Below are positions 1 to 11,433 of a stretch of DNA of 64,000 bases, in pieces. Origin of the DNA: Micropterus salmoides. Lineage: Eukaryota; Chordata; Actinopteri; Centrarchiformes; Centrarchidae. How positions within the stretch are numbered: position 1 is the first letter of the stretch; the number at the start of each line of letters is the position of its first letter. The stretch is from contig NW_024044681.1 of NCBI RefSeq assembly GCF_014851395.1, positions 2,150,569 to 2,214,568 of the forward strand, written 5' to 3'. The translations under genes were made by a program, and so were the position numbers. Below the pieces are notes generated by a model, which searched no databases, was not told the DNA's origin, and saw nothing but the letters and a program-made list of their open reading frames with translations.

Positions 1-729
1 TGCTCGCAAATTGTAGTTCATATTCTGAAGAAACATCTCACGTAATTGTGAATAAAACAATTAAAACATTTATGAGTATACCCATGATGAACTCGGTGTG
101 TCTCCGACAGAGTAGGAAGCTCTGTGTCCGGGGCCCCGGGGATCAAGACGACGAGGAGACTGATGTGAAAACCAGCGACGTGGGCGGATTCAGACGACTC
201 TGTCTCGCTCCAGGTCAAAACTGAAGAGGTGTGACAGTCCATCAGCAGAGTCTGGGAAGTGTCACCTCACACTCACTTACTGGCTTCGGGGACATTAAAG
301 ACGCTGCACTGCGCTGATCTGGCTACCTGTCCAAGAATTCAACATCTTCGTGATATTAGCTCGGAGAGGGAGGAGAGGCAGGGACGGCTCCCGGGCGTCT
401 GCAGGGGCTCACAGGAACTTCTAGGAAATGAGGTATTCAGAAGAGCTCGGGATTAAGGAACAGACAATTGATAAGTCACCTGGGAAGCTGCAGAGGACGT
501 CCAGCGGTTGATTGTTTTACATGAGCTGCAGCTGCAAAAATGTCAGATTTACAATACAATCAGTAATAAGACACTTTCTACCCACTTCTGAGCAGATTTA
601 TTTCTATTCAAGTAGCAACAACAAATCAAACACAACTCTGAATCAAAAGATAAAAATCCTTCAACATCTTCATTTCTGTCTGATTTACACGTATCTCATT
701 TATTGGACATTTAGAAATAAATAAAACGG
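1..729. other. No gene recognised
   Basis: I see no recognisable gene, RNA or mobile element here. The open frames are all under 75 codons, overlap on both strands and match no family I know. The last 200 bases are AT-rich and lead into a SINE copy. Confidence 0.6.
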
Positions 730-932
730 TTGGTGGTGATGGTGCAATGGATAAGACCATGCCTTTGGCGTGAGAGACCCGGGTCCCCATGTGACCCATC
801 CACCACTGTGTCCCTGAGCAAGACACTTAACCCCGCGTTGCTCCAGAGGCGTGCGGCCTCTGACTTAAATAGCAATTGTAAGTCGTTTTGGATAAAAGCG
901 TCAGCTAAATGAATTAATGTAAATGTAAAATA
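730..932 (+). mobile_element. tRNA-derived SINE, near full length
   Basis: This is a copy of the most frequent SINE in the window. Its head resembles a tRNA gene, with an A-box-like TGGTGCAATGG near 740-750. A middle segment, TGAGCAAGACACTTAACC, follows near 814. The tail reads AGCAATTGTAAGTCG and then GGATAAAAGCGTCAGC. The same tail occurs in reverse orientation at 15.0, 25.1, 27.7 and 46.8 kb, which shows it is a dispersed repeat. Such elements are transcribed by RNA polymerase III and copied by a partner LINE. The organisation fits teleost tRNA-SINEs, possibly the V-SINE group, but the family name is from memory. Confidence 0.75.
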
Positions 933-959
933 AAACGCTAGCGTTCCGAAACATCGCCA

Positions 960-1245
960 TTCTGAAACGGCGTATCGTGAAAGTTTTGAAACTTTGTGAG
1001 GCAACAAAACTACTTGGTTAGGTTTAGGAAAAGAACATGGGTTAAAATAACCACGTACGCCAGTTAACATGTAAGTTAACTAACGTCACTTTGGTAATTT
1101 ATGCAATTTATGTAACTCGCGTAACAAACAAAAAATATTTAATGTTGACTTTTTGTTTCACACAGGACACAAACCCCGGTCTCCGGGTTCAAAGCCCGGG
1201 TTCTGGCCCGCCGTCCACCTCAACCACCTCCTTACTCAGTCTTTT
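960..1245 (+). repeat. Interspersed repeat family B, copy 1
   Basis: This segment shares ordered motifs with 59590-59790 and, inverted, with 61480-61690: CAAAACTACTTGGTT near 1005, then GGTTAAAATAA, TGTTTCACAC near 1154, a CCCCGGTCTCCGGG-like block, and CAACCACCTCC near 1220. The GC-rich end reads like a tRNA B-box region but no tRNA cloverleaf can be drawn. I recognise it as a moderately repeated fish element without knowing its class. It has no coding capacity. Confidence 0.6.
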
Positions 1246-1372
1246 CTGTTAAATATATTTTACCTGCCTTTACCGTCAAAGACTGACGCTACAGGGTTTC
1301 CCCCACTGCGTTGAACTATGACGGTAAAGGGATCCCCAGTGCGTCACAAACTGATTCCTTGCGTCCATATAT
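1246..1372 (+). repeat. Interspersed repeat family C, copy 1
   Basis: The motifs CCTTTACCGTCA, GACGCTACAGGG, TCCCCCACTGCGTTG and GGGATCCCCAGTGCGT occur in the same order at 59126-59240. In both places family B lies within a few hundred bases, so B and C may be parts of one larger element. No coding potential is visible. Confidence 0.6.
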
Positions 1373-1789
1373 GTCGAGCCGGGGAGTGAGAACGGGTTGT
1401 CGATACCCGTCTAATAGAGAAGTTTGTTGTTTTGTCCAACATGTAAATATTGTGGGTATTGTAGCCTCGAACGGACACCAGCCGGAGGGTAAAAGTCGTA
1501 TTTTTTTGTGCTGATTTGTTTGTGTGATTCTTTCACGTCTGAGGAGAGTTTTTAGAGATGTGTCGGCGCCGCTTCGGGCAAGATGACAGCTCATCGGGAT
1601 GACTGACAGGTGTTGGGGTGAAAAGTTGACCGTCAGACGGGGAAGAGGGCAAAGCCAACACCAACGTCACTCACAGGGGGAAAAGGTTTTCACAGCACAA
1701 CTACAGCTGTATGACGTAAAGTCAGACTCACATTAAGTTACTTCTTCATACCCAAACTTTTACTTAAAACACTTTCTCTACAGAGAATG
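1373..1789. other. No gene recognised
   Basis: No feature is recognised. Short opposed ORFs near 1316-1594 overlap repeat family C and look like chance frames. Confidence 0.5.
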
Positions 1790-2012
1790 GTGCAGGATAG
1801 GATCACCAACTGTTGGATGGATTGCCATAAATGTTCATGTTCCCCAGAGGATGAATCCTACGGGCTTATGTGATCTTCTGACTTTTCCTCTGGCGCCACC
1901 ATGAGGTTAACAATTCTGGTTTTGAGTGAAACATCTCAGCGGCTGTTGGATGGACTGTGATGAAACGTGGTTCAGACCTTCATGGTCCCCTCTAGCGCCA
2001 TCATCAGGTCAG
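1790..2012 (+). repeat. Interspersed repeat family D with two half-units
   Basis: Two diverged half-units are spaced about 133 bp apart. Each starts with GTTGGATGGA (near 1812 and 1945) and continues through a TTCATG...CCCC block to a CT-rich GCGCCA(C/T)CAT...AGGT block. The pattern is familiar as a high-copy non-coding fish repeat. Nothing here is translated into a known domain. Confidence 0.55.
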
Positions 2013-4195
2013 CGTGTTAATAGGTGTGTTTGACTTCATGCGGCGTGATGCATGCTGGTTAGGAATTGTGTCAGACTTTCGCCGGTGCTGCAAAACGTCA
2101 CCATGTCACATGACATTAAAACCTTGCCGGATCGAGGCGGCTGCAGGCGCCGAATCTGGCGGTCGCAGTTGCTTTTCTCCGGCTGCACAAAGTTGGAACC
2201 GACTTTTGTCATTTTTGTTTGCAAATGCCGCAGGATCAGTCATTGATCTCCACCCACTGTAAGCTCATGCAAGGAGAATGTTTCCAACTTGACGGCGTCG
2301 CTTTTACACCCGCCCCTGAAGTCGCATGCAGCCCACATGTTGTCAAGAAAACACACGAGAAGTGAGACGTTTATTTTAATATAGTTTATATTTTACAAAG
2401 AGCAGATCGCTCGCTGATTTGAACCCGATCACAGTCCGACGGTCGGCAAGAATGGTGTAAGCTTGGCTTTAGAACCCACTGCATGTAAACAGATTGAATT
2501 CATGTAAGTCATTAACAATACTGGGGGAGCAACCAATAAAAAAGGAGCGCAGTAAAACGTCCTGTCCAGCCAACGCCTGTTTTTTAAATTTCACTAAATA
2601 AATCATGTTCATACAAGTTAATATTTTAGATAACAAGATTATGTTTGAGAACCACCGCTGTAAAGTAGGAAGTCAGACAAATGTTCAATATGTGCAATAT
2701 TTTATTTATTTTTAGTACAAGTACTTTAGAATAGTACTTAATCACAATCAGGAATACTTATTTGAGTCCATAAAAGAAACAAAAATAATAAAGTAGGTAA
2801 AAAAGCCCGTAGTAAAACACAAATGTTGGATATGTACAGTATTATTCAGTATTAACGGAAGTTTAACGATAAATAGCCGGTAGTGTTGAGGTGGAATGGG
2901 TTAAAAAACACGTACTGGGACAGAATAACCCGAGTATTGAAACAGAGAGTATTGCACTTTAGTGTTACATTAGTAAGTACTTGAGTAAAAGTATTATTCA
3001 GGTTGGGAGCCCCTGCTACACAGTAAAGAGTCTTCCAGAATGGAAGCTGTCATCTCCTCGTCCTCCAGCTTCAGTAGGGTTGACCCTCTTTTCTCGGGTC
3101 GCTGCCGACTGAAACTGAAACCAGGGCTGGAAGAAGAAGTCGAGCGTGTTCGGTTGAAGTGCTGTCATGAAATCTGAGCTCTTAATTTTAACAGTACAAA
3201 GCAATAAAGTGGACCATTAATACACCCCCTCTTCCAGCCCTCCACCTCCCCGTCTTTTCTTCTTCTCTGGCCTCGCGCAGCCTGCGATGGTTTTTCCAGT
3301 GTGAAACGCCGGCCAGCAGCACCTTTGATCCTGCTCATCTGCGCGTGTCTCAGTCTGCCTACACTTTTCCCCTGCAGCCGTCCAACCGGCCGTCTCAAAC
3401 GGCTCCGTGGAGAGCGTTCAATGACTGAACCCAGATGAGGTGAGGGACTCCTCCAAGCCGCCCCGGGGCTCCAGCATTCATCCCAAATGCTTTTATCAGC
3501 TGCTAAACGGGACTCGTCCGCTGAGCCAGATGACCTAATATATATATATATCGAGCAGTAATACATCTGATGGAGTGGCTCTGTTTACAGAACGAGTGTT
3601 CTCAGCTGCCGCTCAGAGATGAAAAACGCTGTGGGAGATTTTATTGGTCCTGCTGGAGAAATTGTCTTTTCCATTGGCCGCTAGCTTCAGAGATCAGAGG
3701 CTGCTTTCACAAAGATCTCTCAGAGTTAAACCAGTTTTACTCTGAGATAGGCCTGAAAGTTGGCATTAAATGTATTTTCTTTACTTCTTCTGTGATCAGA
3801 AAGCAGTTTAAAACATATTAAAACGATAACCAGCCTCAGCCTGAGACAATAATTCACCAAAGTGACGGCACATTTCAAACTAAAAAAGCTTTTTGTTTTG
3901 AGTTTCATCAATTTATGGCCCTTGCTGATAAAAAGAGGAAAACAGATCGAAGCTGCGACACTTTTAACCTGAAACGGTTTCAACTCATTGTGGGTTGTGT
4001 TATGTCGTATTTCTGGTTTCATTTTGATTGATCTGTCACTCCAGGATTTCTGATTTCAGCTTCTGAAATTGAATATTTTCTGGTTTCCTTCCTCCTCCGT
4101 GACAGTAAACTGAATCTGTTTGGGTCGTGGACGACAGAAGACACTTGAGGACGTCATGTTGGGTTTTGGGAAACACTGATCGACATTTTGCACAT
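2013..4195. other. No gene recognised
   Basis: About 2.2 kb without a recognisable gene. At 2655-3010 there are runs of AGTACTT/AAGTACT-type sequence resembling repeat family T seen elsewhere in the window. ORFs of 133 codons (minus, 3165-3566) and 98 codons (minus, 3726-4022) match no domain I know and cross low-complexity sequence. A TATATA run lies at 3540-3551. Confidence 0.5.
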
Positions 4196-4262
4196 TTCAG
4201 AGACCAAAACAACTAATCGATTAATCAATAATGAAAATGATCGTTAGTTGCAGCCCTGAACC
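4196..4262 (+). repeat. Fragment of a GATTAAT-rich interspersed repeat
   Basis: The segment reads AATCGATTAATCAATAATG and then ATCGTTAGTTGCAGCCCT. Related diverged pieces occur at 43610-43735 and 50935-51010, where GATTAATAAATAATG and GATTGATCC-type wording precedes a GCAGTCTGA ending. It looks like one end of a non-autonomous transposon. Confidence 0.5.
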
Positions 4263-4972
4263 CTCCCAATCTTATCTGACGTCACCTGGTCAGTCTTTAA
4301 GTGTGAGAGGCTGTAAGGGCCTGAAATAGTTTAATGGTGGCAGCGCCACTTTGCAACCTTAGTCCTATTAACTGGACTAAGCCAAATTGTGGTTTTGGGA
4401 CTTTTTATTTTACCTTTTTTTACTTCCGTCACGGACAATTTGATCATATTCACTCCTCCTGCCAAGTAAATTAATTATTTCAAAATTAGCTGTGAGATTT
4501 TCAAATAATGAATTTAATATTTTTTTTATCAAAACAGAATCATAAACTTACATGTAAACATGTTTTTTAAACGATGGCTTCCCCCTATCACCCCATGTTT
4601 AACTTCACAACGTCTGCGGAGATGCAGACTTACTGAAGGACAGCAGAGAGCCCTCTTGCACGATTTGATGGCGAGACCCCTCACGGACTGACAGGGTACG
4701 AATGTACCTCAAAGTCCGTGCGTCCGTGAATGTAGAGTTGGGGATTCAGCCTCTGCAAAAGGAGGTTACTGATTAAAAGTAAGCATTAGCCAGCTGATTG
4801 TTTAGCTATGGGTGGTTCATAAATTCACCCATTTAAAGATTTTGCAAATTTTTCTTCTAAAAATAACCAAAAAAATACCGGATCAATAAGTTTTTAACGA
4901 TCGCTAGGCAGGAAGACCCAGCAGGGAATGATGAAGCGGCATTGTATTCATCTTTAGGCGTCATATGTACAC

Positions 4973-5738
4973 TAAGGTGACCAGATTTCTGAAATGAAAT
5001 CAGAGGACATTTTTAGTTTGGTGGTCGGTATGTGATTAAAAAATATAATGTTAATATATATGTAATAAAAATAGGGACAGTTTTGGTTTTATAATCTGTT
5101 AAATACACCTCTTCAGAATGAAATCAAGTCATTTTGAGCTAGAATCTACCTTTCTGTTATTAAGTAGAGGCTGCAATCACTTTCTGGAAGTGGAATACTA
5201 CATTTTATGGGTTGTAGTGGCCATTTAAAGGTATTTCAACAGGTAAAAAGGACTGCATTGGTTGGTACACAGCAAGTTAATTAATGTAGAATCATAAGGA
5301 TATACTGCAAAAGAGATTGTGTCTTTATTTTATATATAACTCAGCAGTAAGTCGTGTTAATTAAAGGCTACAGTCTGTTTTCCAAATATAAACAAGGATA
5401 TTAGACACATGCCTGCCAAACACACAATCCATCTGCAACAACAGGCTTCTATTATTGCCTTTAATCATGTAAACGTCACGCCTGAATACTCTATAAACAC
5501 TTATTTGGCCACAATGTGATTATTCCATTAAAAGAAACGTATCACAAAAACAAATCTTTTCTGTTACCACGGACGTAAAGTGATGTTTATTCGCACGTTA
5601 TGTCTGTTTGATCCAGATAAAAGCAGCTGTAGTTTTAAAAAGACTGGACGATACAGCTTTAACATACAGTCTATGATTAACACACAGTTAAAAACGGGGA
5701 CAGCTCCAGACGTAACGGCGGACATCTGGTCACCCTAA
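4973..5738. mobile_element. MITE with GGTGACCAGA inverted ends
   Basis: The left end reads TAAGGTGACCAGATTTCTG. The right end, on the opposite strand, reads TTAGGGTGACCAGATGTC. The two ends are inverted over about 14 bases and enclose 766 bp of AT-rich non-coding sequence. No ORF of transposase type is present, so this is a non-autonomous element or a deleted copy. The target duplication is unclear, since TACAC-like bases flank both sides but with offset spacing. I cannot assign a superfamily with confidence. Confidence 0.65.
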
Positions 5739-6961
5739 TATACACGCTTGACAAGCATCAATTCTACGTGTATAGGAGACGCCCCCAGGTCCATGTGTAG
5801 GTTCAAACTAGCTAGCTAGCAAAGTTTGTGTTTAAGGCGTTGAAAGTCCCTGGAGGCAAAAGGTTTGTGCCTAAACCTCAGTAGGTAAACACATGCATGT
5901 CGACCTCCTTTGTGTTGCAACGCTGTAGCAAACTGCAGCGTATCATGCACACGCAAAATCGACGTTTTGCGTACTATAGCCACGGTTTTGTCAAAGCGTG
6001 TATTCATGATGCCTGAGATGAGAACGGGTTGGACAGACAGATTTTTTTCTAAAACGCTAACTGCTGCTAACTGCATCTGTCTGTATCTATAGTTAGTTAG
6101 CTCGGTTAGCCGTGCAGCTAGCGGGTCTATTAGCTGACTCAGCCCCGGGGTGTCCAGAACCAAATCCGGCAAGAAAACCACCTCGGTACTTTATTCTCTG
6201 TCATCAAACTGGCCTCTGTCGGTCCGTCAGATCTACTACTACACTGGACACTGCCAAAAACTTCTACTTACAACAGGGTGAAGAATAAGGTAGAATTAAA
6301 AACCTGCTAGAAATAATGTCATGTATCCCGTCATTCTAATGAGAGAGACTAATGAAGAAAGAAACAAAGAACTTTCCATTAAAGAAAAGTTTCTAAGATG
6401 TTTGTGTAACATCTCTAAAGAACAGATGAACCCACCGTGTGTTGTTTGCTCTGTCCAGCTCTTTTAAAACCTCGACACTTGTCAAACACAACGTTTCTCT
6501 GAACTTTAGCAGCACAGTAAAGTCTGACAGGAACAAAGGCAGCAGTGTGAATGAAACTGTGAGAGAAAACTTCTCAGCAGCATCGGGTCCTTTATCTCTG
6601 ACAAACAGGGATCAAACCAGTGTCACGCTTTCCCTCTTTTCCAGCATCCCCCGTCTTTTCCACTCACTTCCAAATGTCACTTGGCTGTTAGCAGCTCTCT
6701 GTGTGAGGGAGGTCTCTGAAACACTCAACATGTTGGCCGTCCTGAAACCCTCTCACGCAGCTGCAGCTCGTTTTCACCCTCGTCAAAGCAGAAAAGGCAG
6801 AAAGACGTTCTGTCCTGATAGAAATCACGGGAAGAAGGATCGCCGGATGTTTTAAAGCATCACAGATGATGAAAAAATACTCGTACGCTGAATGAAAGTG
6901 AAGTCTGAAATGACTGAGAGACGTTGATATAGTTTATTTCTTAAAAGTGGCCTGGAGAACA
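5739..6961. other. No gene recognised
   Basis: An AGCTAGCTAGCTAGCA run lies near 5810. A segment near 5893-5935 (ATGCATGTCGAC, CCTCCTTTGTGTTGC) resembles wording at 63820-63880. The 138-codon plus-strand ORF at 6439-6855 is serine-rich, shows no recognisable domain and lies in otherwise unremarkable DNA, so I do not call it a gene. Confidence 0.5.
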
Positions 6962-7002
6962 ACAGGATGCATTATGGGAAGAAGGAAAGCCGACGAAGGC
7001 AG

Positions 7003-7240
7003 ACCCTGGGTCCTGCCCTTCATGTGGATGTTACTTTGACACGTACCAACTATCTAAGCTTTGTTGCAGACCATCTACATCCTTTCATGGAAACGGTATT
7101 CCTTGATGGCGGTAACCTCTTTCAGCAGGATAATGCGCCCTGACACAGAACAAAAATGGTTCAGGAACGGTTTGAGGAACAACAAGTTCAAGGTGACAAA
7201 ACGACTTGGCCTCCAGATTCCCCAGATGTAGACTCTCAGC
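7003..7240 (+). pseudogene. Tc1-like transposase C-terminal fragment
   Basis: One frame reads HVDVTLTRTNYLS and then LFQQDNAP, followed by a stop at 7141. A shifted frame continues MVQERFEEQQ (from 7156) and TTWPPDSPDV. In Tc1 transposases the QDNAPCH block carries the second catalytic Asp, and the PPxSPDLNPIE block leads to the third catalytic acid. Here the Cys-His after DNAP is lost through a stop and frame change, and the SPD block runs straight into the inserted repeat before the final catalytic residue. It is therefore a double-broken DDE transposase relic. Confidence 0.75.
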
Positions 7241-7757
7241 TTCATCACAGAGCCCACCTGCAGTCAGGAAGTCAGACACAGAAACAGCACAAAATCCGGT
7301 CAATTTTCAAAATAAAATACCCGGAACAGACAACAATAAACAGTTAAATCAGACAAAAACGTAGAAGCACAAAAAGACAGCACTCATCACCAAATCAACA
7401 AAATCTAAATGTCTCGGCAAAATCCGGCAGGCAAAACGCTCTTATTCTGAAATGCTCCCCGCGGTAGTTGCTAGATGCACCCGTAAAGTCGAGGAACGAA
7501 AGCGAGCCACAGAGAGCTGTGAAGAATGTAGTAGAAGCAGAAAAAGGACAATTAAAAACAAGTCATTAACGCTCCACTGCTGAAATGCTTCTCGGAGGCT
7601 TCCAGTGGACTTTGACGCCGCGCACACGCAGCCTGTGTGAGTCCGGGGTGAAATGTAGTAGTCCGTTCCTCACAATTCCCATGATGCATGAGGATGAAGG
7701 GAGTTTTTTTTAAATGTGCTAATAAGTTCACCATTTGTTTGAAATAACACTCAACTG
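7241..7757 (-). repeat. Interspersed repeat family E, inserted in the Tc1 remnant
   Basis: Read on the minus strand this matches 51480-51745 in order: GAGCATTTCAGAATAAGAGC, TTTGCCTG, GATTTTG, GCTTCTAC, TGTTTATTGT, TATTTTATTTTGAAAA, ACCGGATT, and TGTGTCTGACTTCCTG. It interrupts the transposase frame after the SPD motif, so it was inserted after the Tc1 copy arrived. Exact borders and target duplication could not be fixed by eye. Confidence 0.6.
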
Positions 7758-8001
7758 AGCTACACTTAATGGCCCGATATGGGGCCTCCTACTAGCCGGG
7801 GCCCTGGATCATCCACCCCCATGCACCCATTCTATCTGTGGAGGCCCCACCTTGCAACTTACCTGACCTTGGTGCCAGAAAAATACCTTCGGAGATCTAG
7901 TAGAGTCCATGCCACAGTGGGTCTGGGCTGTTTTGGTAGCAAAAGGGGGATCTAGAGAATATTAGGCAGGTGGTCATAATGTTACGGCTGATTGGTGTGT
8001 A

Positions 8002-8861
8002 AACAGCCACACCATCTAATATAATTTACAAAAAGTGAATTTGGGCTTCTCACATTTCCCCCAAACACAACTTAGATCACAGATTTGACATAAAATCGAA
8101 GCGGGAGAAGCAAAAGAAGGAAATATTGTTGATAACTTCCAGATCTCTAGAAGTCTTTCAACATAATTTAACCCTATTGGATTTAAAACAAAATCCAGAA
8201 CTGCTACTAAATGAACCTTAAAGTAAAATCGTTTTGTTGTTTTTCGTCAATAAGTTTGCCATTTTTGAACAAAGTAAATTCTTGATATTTCTTTTGTTAG
8301 ATGAGGATTATTTTTTATTTAAGTATGTTATTGATAAAGGTCTCTCTTCTGATATGTATCGACCTGAGCGTTCTGTAATCTGATCTGTTCCACCAATCAG
8401 AGCTGACAACGACTTCCACCGCTAATGGAGGCCACAGAGAGTCCACAATGAAAAGAGGGCAGTGTTTGAGAGGACCTCCTCCACACAGAGAGCGCGAGGG
8501 TCTGCTTACAAACAAACCATGTGGACTTCATTTAGGAGACGCGAGTAAATCCTGTAGAGAGGAAGGAAACATGAAGGGTCCGACCGGGTCGAGGTGAAAG
8601 GAGGTTGTGTACGAGTCACTGAGGAGATGAATGGAAAACACAGGAGAAGAAGGCTTTACTAATGTACAACTCAGAGGTTTTTAAAATGTTTCCCTGGATG
8701 ACATCATGTAGAGAGGTGAGGCCTCAGGTGGGCAAACAGGACGTCTGTATGAGCAGCAGTGCAAGAAGTATTCAGGTCCTTTACTTAAAGGTGCAGTGTG
8801 TACGGATATTAGTTTAAAACATTTAAAAATGAATAATAGTGTTTCCCATCAACTAACGAGA
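8002..8861. other. No gene recognised
   Basis: Nothing coding is recognised. Near 8755-8815 a short stretch (AAGTATTCAGGTCCTTTACTT, then AAGGTGCAGTGTGTA) looks like a piece of repeat family T joined to another common fish repeat motif. Confidence 0.5.
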
Positions 8862-9079
8862 CCGTGGCGGTGTGACACCAAAATGTGTGACCTATCAGAT
8901 TCTGCGACCCCAATGGGAAGTTAAGCGCCGGAGGCTTTGATGACGATGTGAAGCGGCTGCAGTTTGGTTGGGTTTAGGTACTAAAAGTACTTTTATGGTT
9001 AGGACATACATCGTCGTTTGGGTTTTGGTCACAGAATCTGATAGGTCACAGATTTTGGTGTTACAGCGGCACGCCACAG
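8862..9079. mobile_element. Short MITE with about 43-bp inverted repeats
   Basis: The left arm (8862-8904) contains CACCAAAATGTGTGACC and then TATCAGATTCTG. The right arm (9032-9079) is the inverse, CAGAATCTGATAGG and CACAGATTTTGGTG. The arms differ by only a few bases and small indels. The 127-bp centre contains GGTTGGGTTTAGGTA, reminiscent of repeat family B. The structure can fold into a long hairpin. Superfamily unknown. Confidence 0.7.
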
Positions 9080-9164
9080 TCTAATTTATTCCGCTACAGT
9101 TTCACAATGAACAGAAAATATTTTTACGCATCTCATAACAACTGTACAGACCTCTAACGTTGTG

Positions 9165-9717
9165 TTTTGCGGGCGCTGCTGTGAGCTCGCAGCTGACTCG
9201 AGACAACCACTTTTCTTTTGAGGTAACTATTGTAGCGGTCTGTTTCACTCTGTGTCACTCAGAGGATTAAGCTAGCCGCACCTAAATTTGGAGTGCACAC
9301 ATATTCAAGCCTTTACGGTAAGCGGCCCAAAGCAAGCTGACAGGCAGGTTAGAGACTTTATCCTGTCAGTTTGTCTCTTTAATGTGAAGAGAGGCTGTGA
9401 AGACGAGAACCACGTACAACATTATTTATCAAACCGGGTCGGACTGGATGAATTTAGCGCGAGGAGGAAACACATGTGACAACGTCTGGTTTTCAAAATA
9501 AGGCGTCTGTACAGGATGGAAATAATATTAATTGGATTATATTCACAGAAAGTATAAAACATATTACGTGTCCATTAAAAGACAAAAAACACAACGGTAA
9601 TTCTCACAAAAAACATCACGTCACAATTTTTGAAATTATTTGAGCAAAGCAATTTTAACCTAAGTTGATCAAATTTTTTATTTAATTTAAAATAAGGTGT
9701 ACTTTTTTTAATGTTCA

Positions 9718-9759
<42 letters not shown>

Positions 9760-10045
9760 TGTATGTATGTATATTTACATTAAGGGGAGCCTTAAGATAA
9801 GTTATGCAATTGTTTTTATAGTTTTTGGTTAAAGTAGTAAACGCCCCGTCCCTTTATGGTTGAAAACGCGGAAAATGCCTTTTCCCTAAAAAATACATTC
9901 GATTAAATACAAATTAATTTAATTTAATTGTCAGAAAATAGACATTGAGCTTCTTACCCCACTCTACCCTATTCTATTTCCTATTCTTTGATTTAGGGTC
10001 GCTGGAAAAACACTAAATAAATTTGTTGACTTTTGTCGCCGTTTC
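9165..10045 (+). repeat. Interspersed repeat family A, copy 1
   Basis: Ordered blocks are shared with 47625-48180: ACTCGAGACAACCACTTT, GGAGTGCACAC, GCTGACAGGCAGGTTAG, GGTTTTCAAAATAAGG, TTAATTGGATTATATT and GTCCATTAAAAG. After an AT-rich insert with the TA microsatellite, the block GATTTAGGGTCGCTGGAAAA (9988) matches 48117 and also 25031. No transposase is readable. It is probably a non-autonomous or decayed DNA transposon. Confidence 0.6.
9719..9758. repeat. TA dinucleotide microsatellite
   Basis: An uninterrupted run of about 19 TA units lies within repeat family A copy 1. Such alternating tracts extrude cruciforms easily and are usually length-variable. Confidence 0.95.
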
Positions 10046-11433
10046 CTCGCCATTTATAGCTCTACGATGGGTTTATGATCAAATAGTTTATTAGAGCACA
10101 ACACTGTTTACAAGAGTGCAAAGTTCTTCATAGATAACCTCTTCATTTTGCACCAAATTAATGCATTTTACTTTAAAATGCACAATATAAATTTCCAGGG
10201 GAGCATACTCTGGAGTATGAAATCAACAGGTGGAGTCTCATTATTACACATTGTGCCTTTTAAAGTACTAATATCACATTCAAAATCTTTATTTAAATAA
10301 AAGTACTGCCTCTGCAGTTTCCTTCTTCAACCACCAGGAACTTGATCCTCAGTGAATCAGCTGCCGTTCTTAAGTGTAAAATCTCACCAGGTCATAGAAA
10401 CTCATCAGTTTCCTTAAAGAGTTGCTTCCTGCCTTTTGAACTTTAAATCATCACAGCTATTAACACAAATGCCTCTTCACATTAACACCGACAGGCAGAA
10501 GGTTGCAGCCCACCCGGGTCGCTAATTACTCACCAGGAGACAAAGACGACATAAATTAAAGTGGCATTAAAGTCACTTCTTAACAGGTAGCCGCTGGGAC
10601 GGATCCTCACCTCCGGACAGGAAGTGAGGCCCTGAAGACAAGGCCCTGAAGACGAGGACGCCCCCGCTGCTTGACCGGACCTCACATCCAAATCTTCTTC
10701 CGTGTTGATGGAATGTTTTGTGATGTTTGGCGAGTGGTTGACAGCATGTGAAAGTCTGCAGCAGTAACATCCTGTGTTAATCAGCGGAAGGCGAGCAGGG
10801 GTTCATCAGAAGGCCAGGAGCTGTGAATTATCAGCCCGCCACGAGGCATTTATTCATCGGATCCACTGGGCGCTAATTTGGCCCTGAGAGGCCGTTTATA
10901 ACGTTGATGAAGATGCGGTGTGAAAAGTTGTTTGCATGAGTCAACAACAGAGGGGGCTGCTGCCGGGGGAGGAAACCACACGCATGATTCCTGATGGCAT
11001 TTAAAGGTTTGTGTTGGGTCATTGTTAGTTGTTAAAGTTTAGCTCAGGACGAGAAGGTAACTGCTACTTTACTGAAGTAAAAGTACTTCAATCAATTAAT
11101 TTCAGACCCTGGTCTCTGAAGGGATGGACTTCCAGAGGGTGGGGGCTGCGACGCTGAAGGATCTATCCCCAAAAGAGCCTAAAGTGACATCTTCGCAAGG
11201 CTTGTTGTGTCCAAACGTTATTAACGAACATCACAGTTATTACAATCATTCAGAGAGGAAGCAGCAGATCTTCTTGATGGAAGTCGACACCATCAGAGGT
11301 TTTACAGGGAAAATTACTTTAATTGATTAATCAACTTTATAACAAAACATCAGATTTTATTTAACTCTTTATTAGTTTTGTAAGTAAAAATCTTTATCTG
11401 TAAAGTAACTAAAGCTGTGAGAGATGTCAGCGA
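10046..11433. other. No gene recognised
   Basis: About 1.4 kb without a recognisable gene. At 11350-11430 the wording ATCTTTATCTGTAAAGTAACT recurs at about 13630 and belongs to repeat family T. ORFs here are under 70 codons. Confidence 0.5.

Larger units (their letters stand above)
6962..8001 (+). mobile_element. Tc1-like transposon remnant split by another repeat
   Basis: The left part (6962-7230) encodes the C-terminal catalytic half of a Tc1-type transposase. The right part (about 7760-8001) is its 3' region ending in GGTCATAATGTTACGGC and GGTGTGTA, the typical outer end of this family. Between them lies about 0.5 kb of foreign repeat family E in the opposite orientation. The 5' half of the element is missing. 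The copy is dead: no intact transposase frame remains. Confidence 0.75.

Noticed and set aside
1170..1215. tRNA gene suggested by GGGTTCAAAGCCCGGGT
   Set aside because: The B-box-like string has no acceptor or anticodon stems and recurs in altered form in repeat family B at 59.7 kb.
3165..3566. 133-codon minus-strand ORF rich in Arg and Gly
   Set aside because: No recognisable domain, it starts in a TATATA microsatellite, and no supporting start or splice context is visible.
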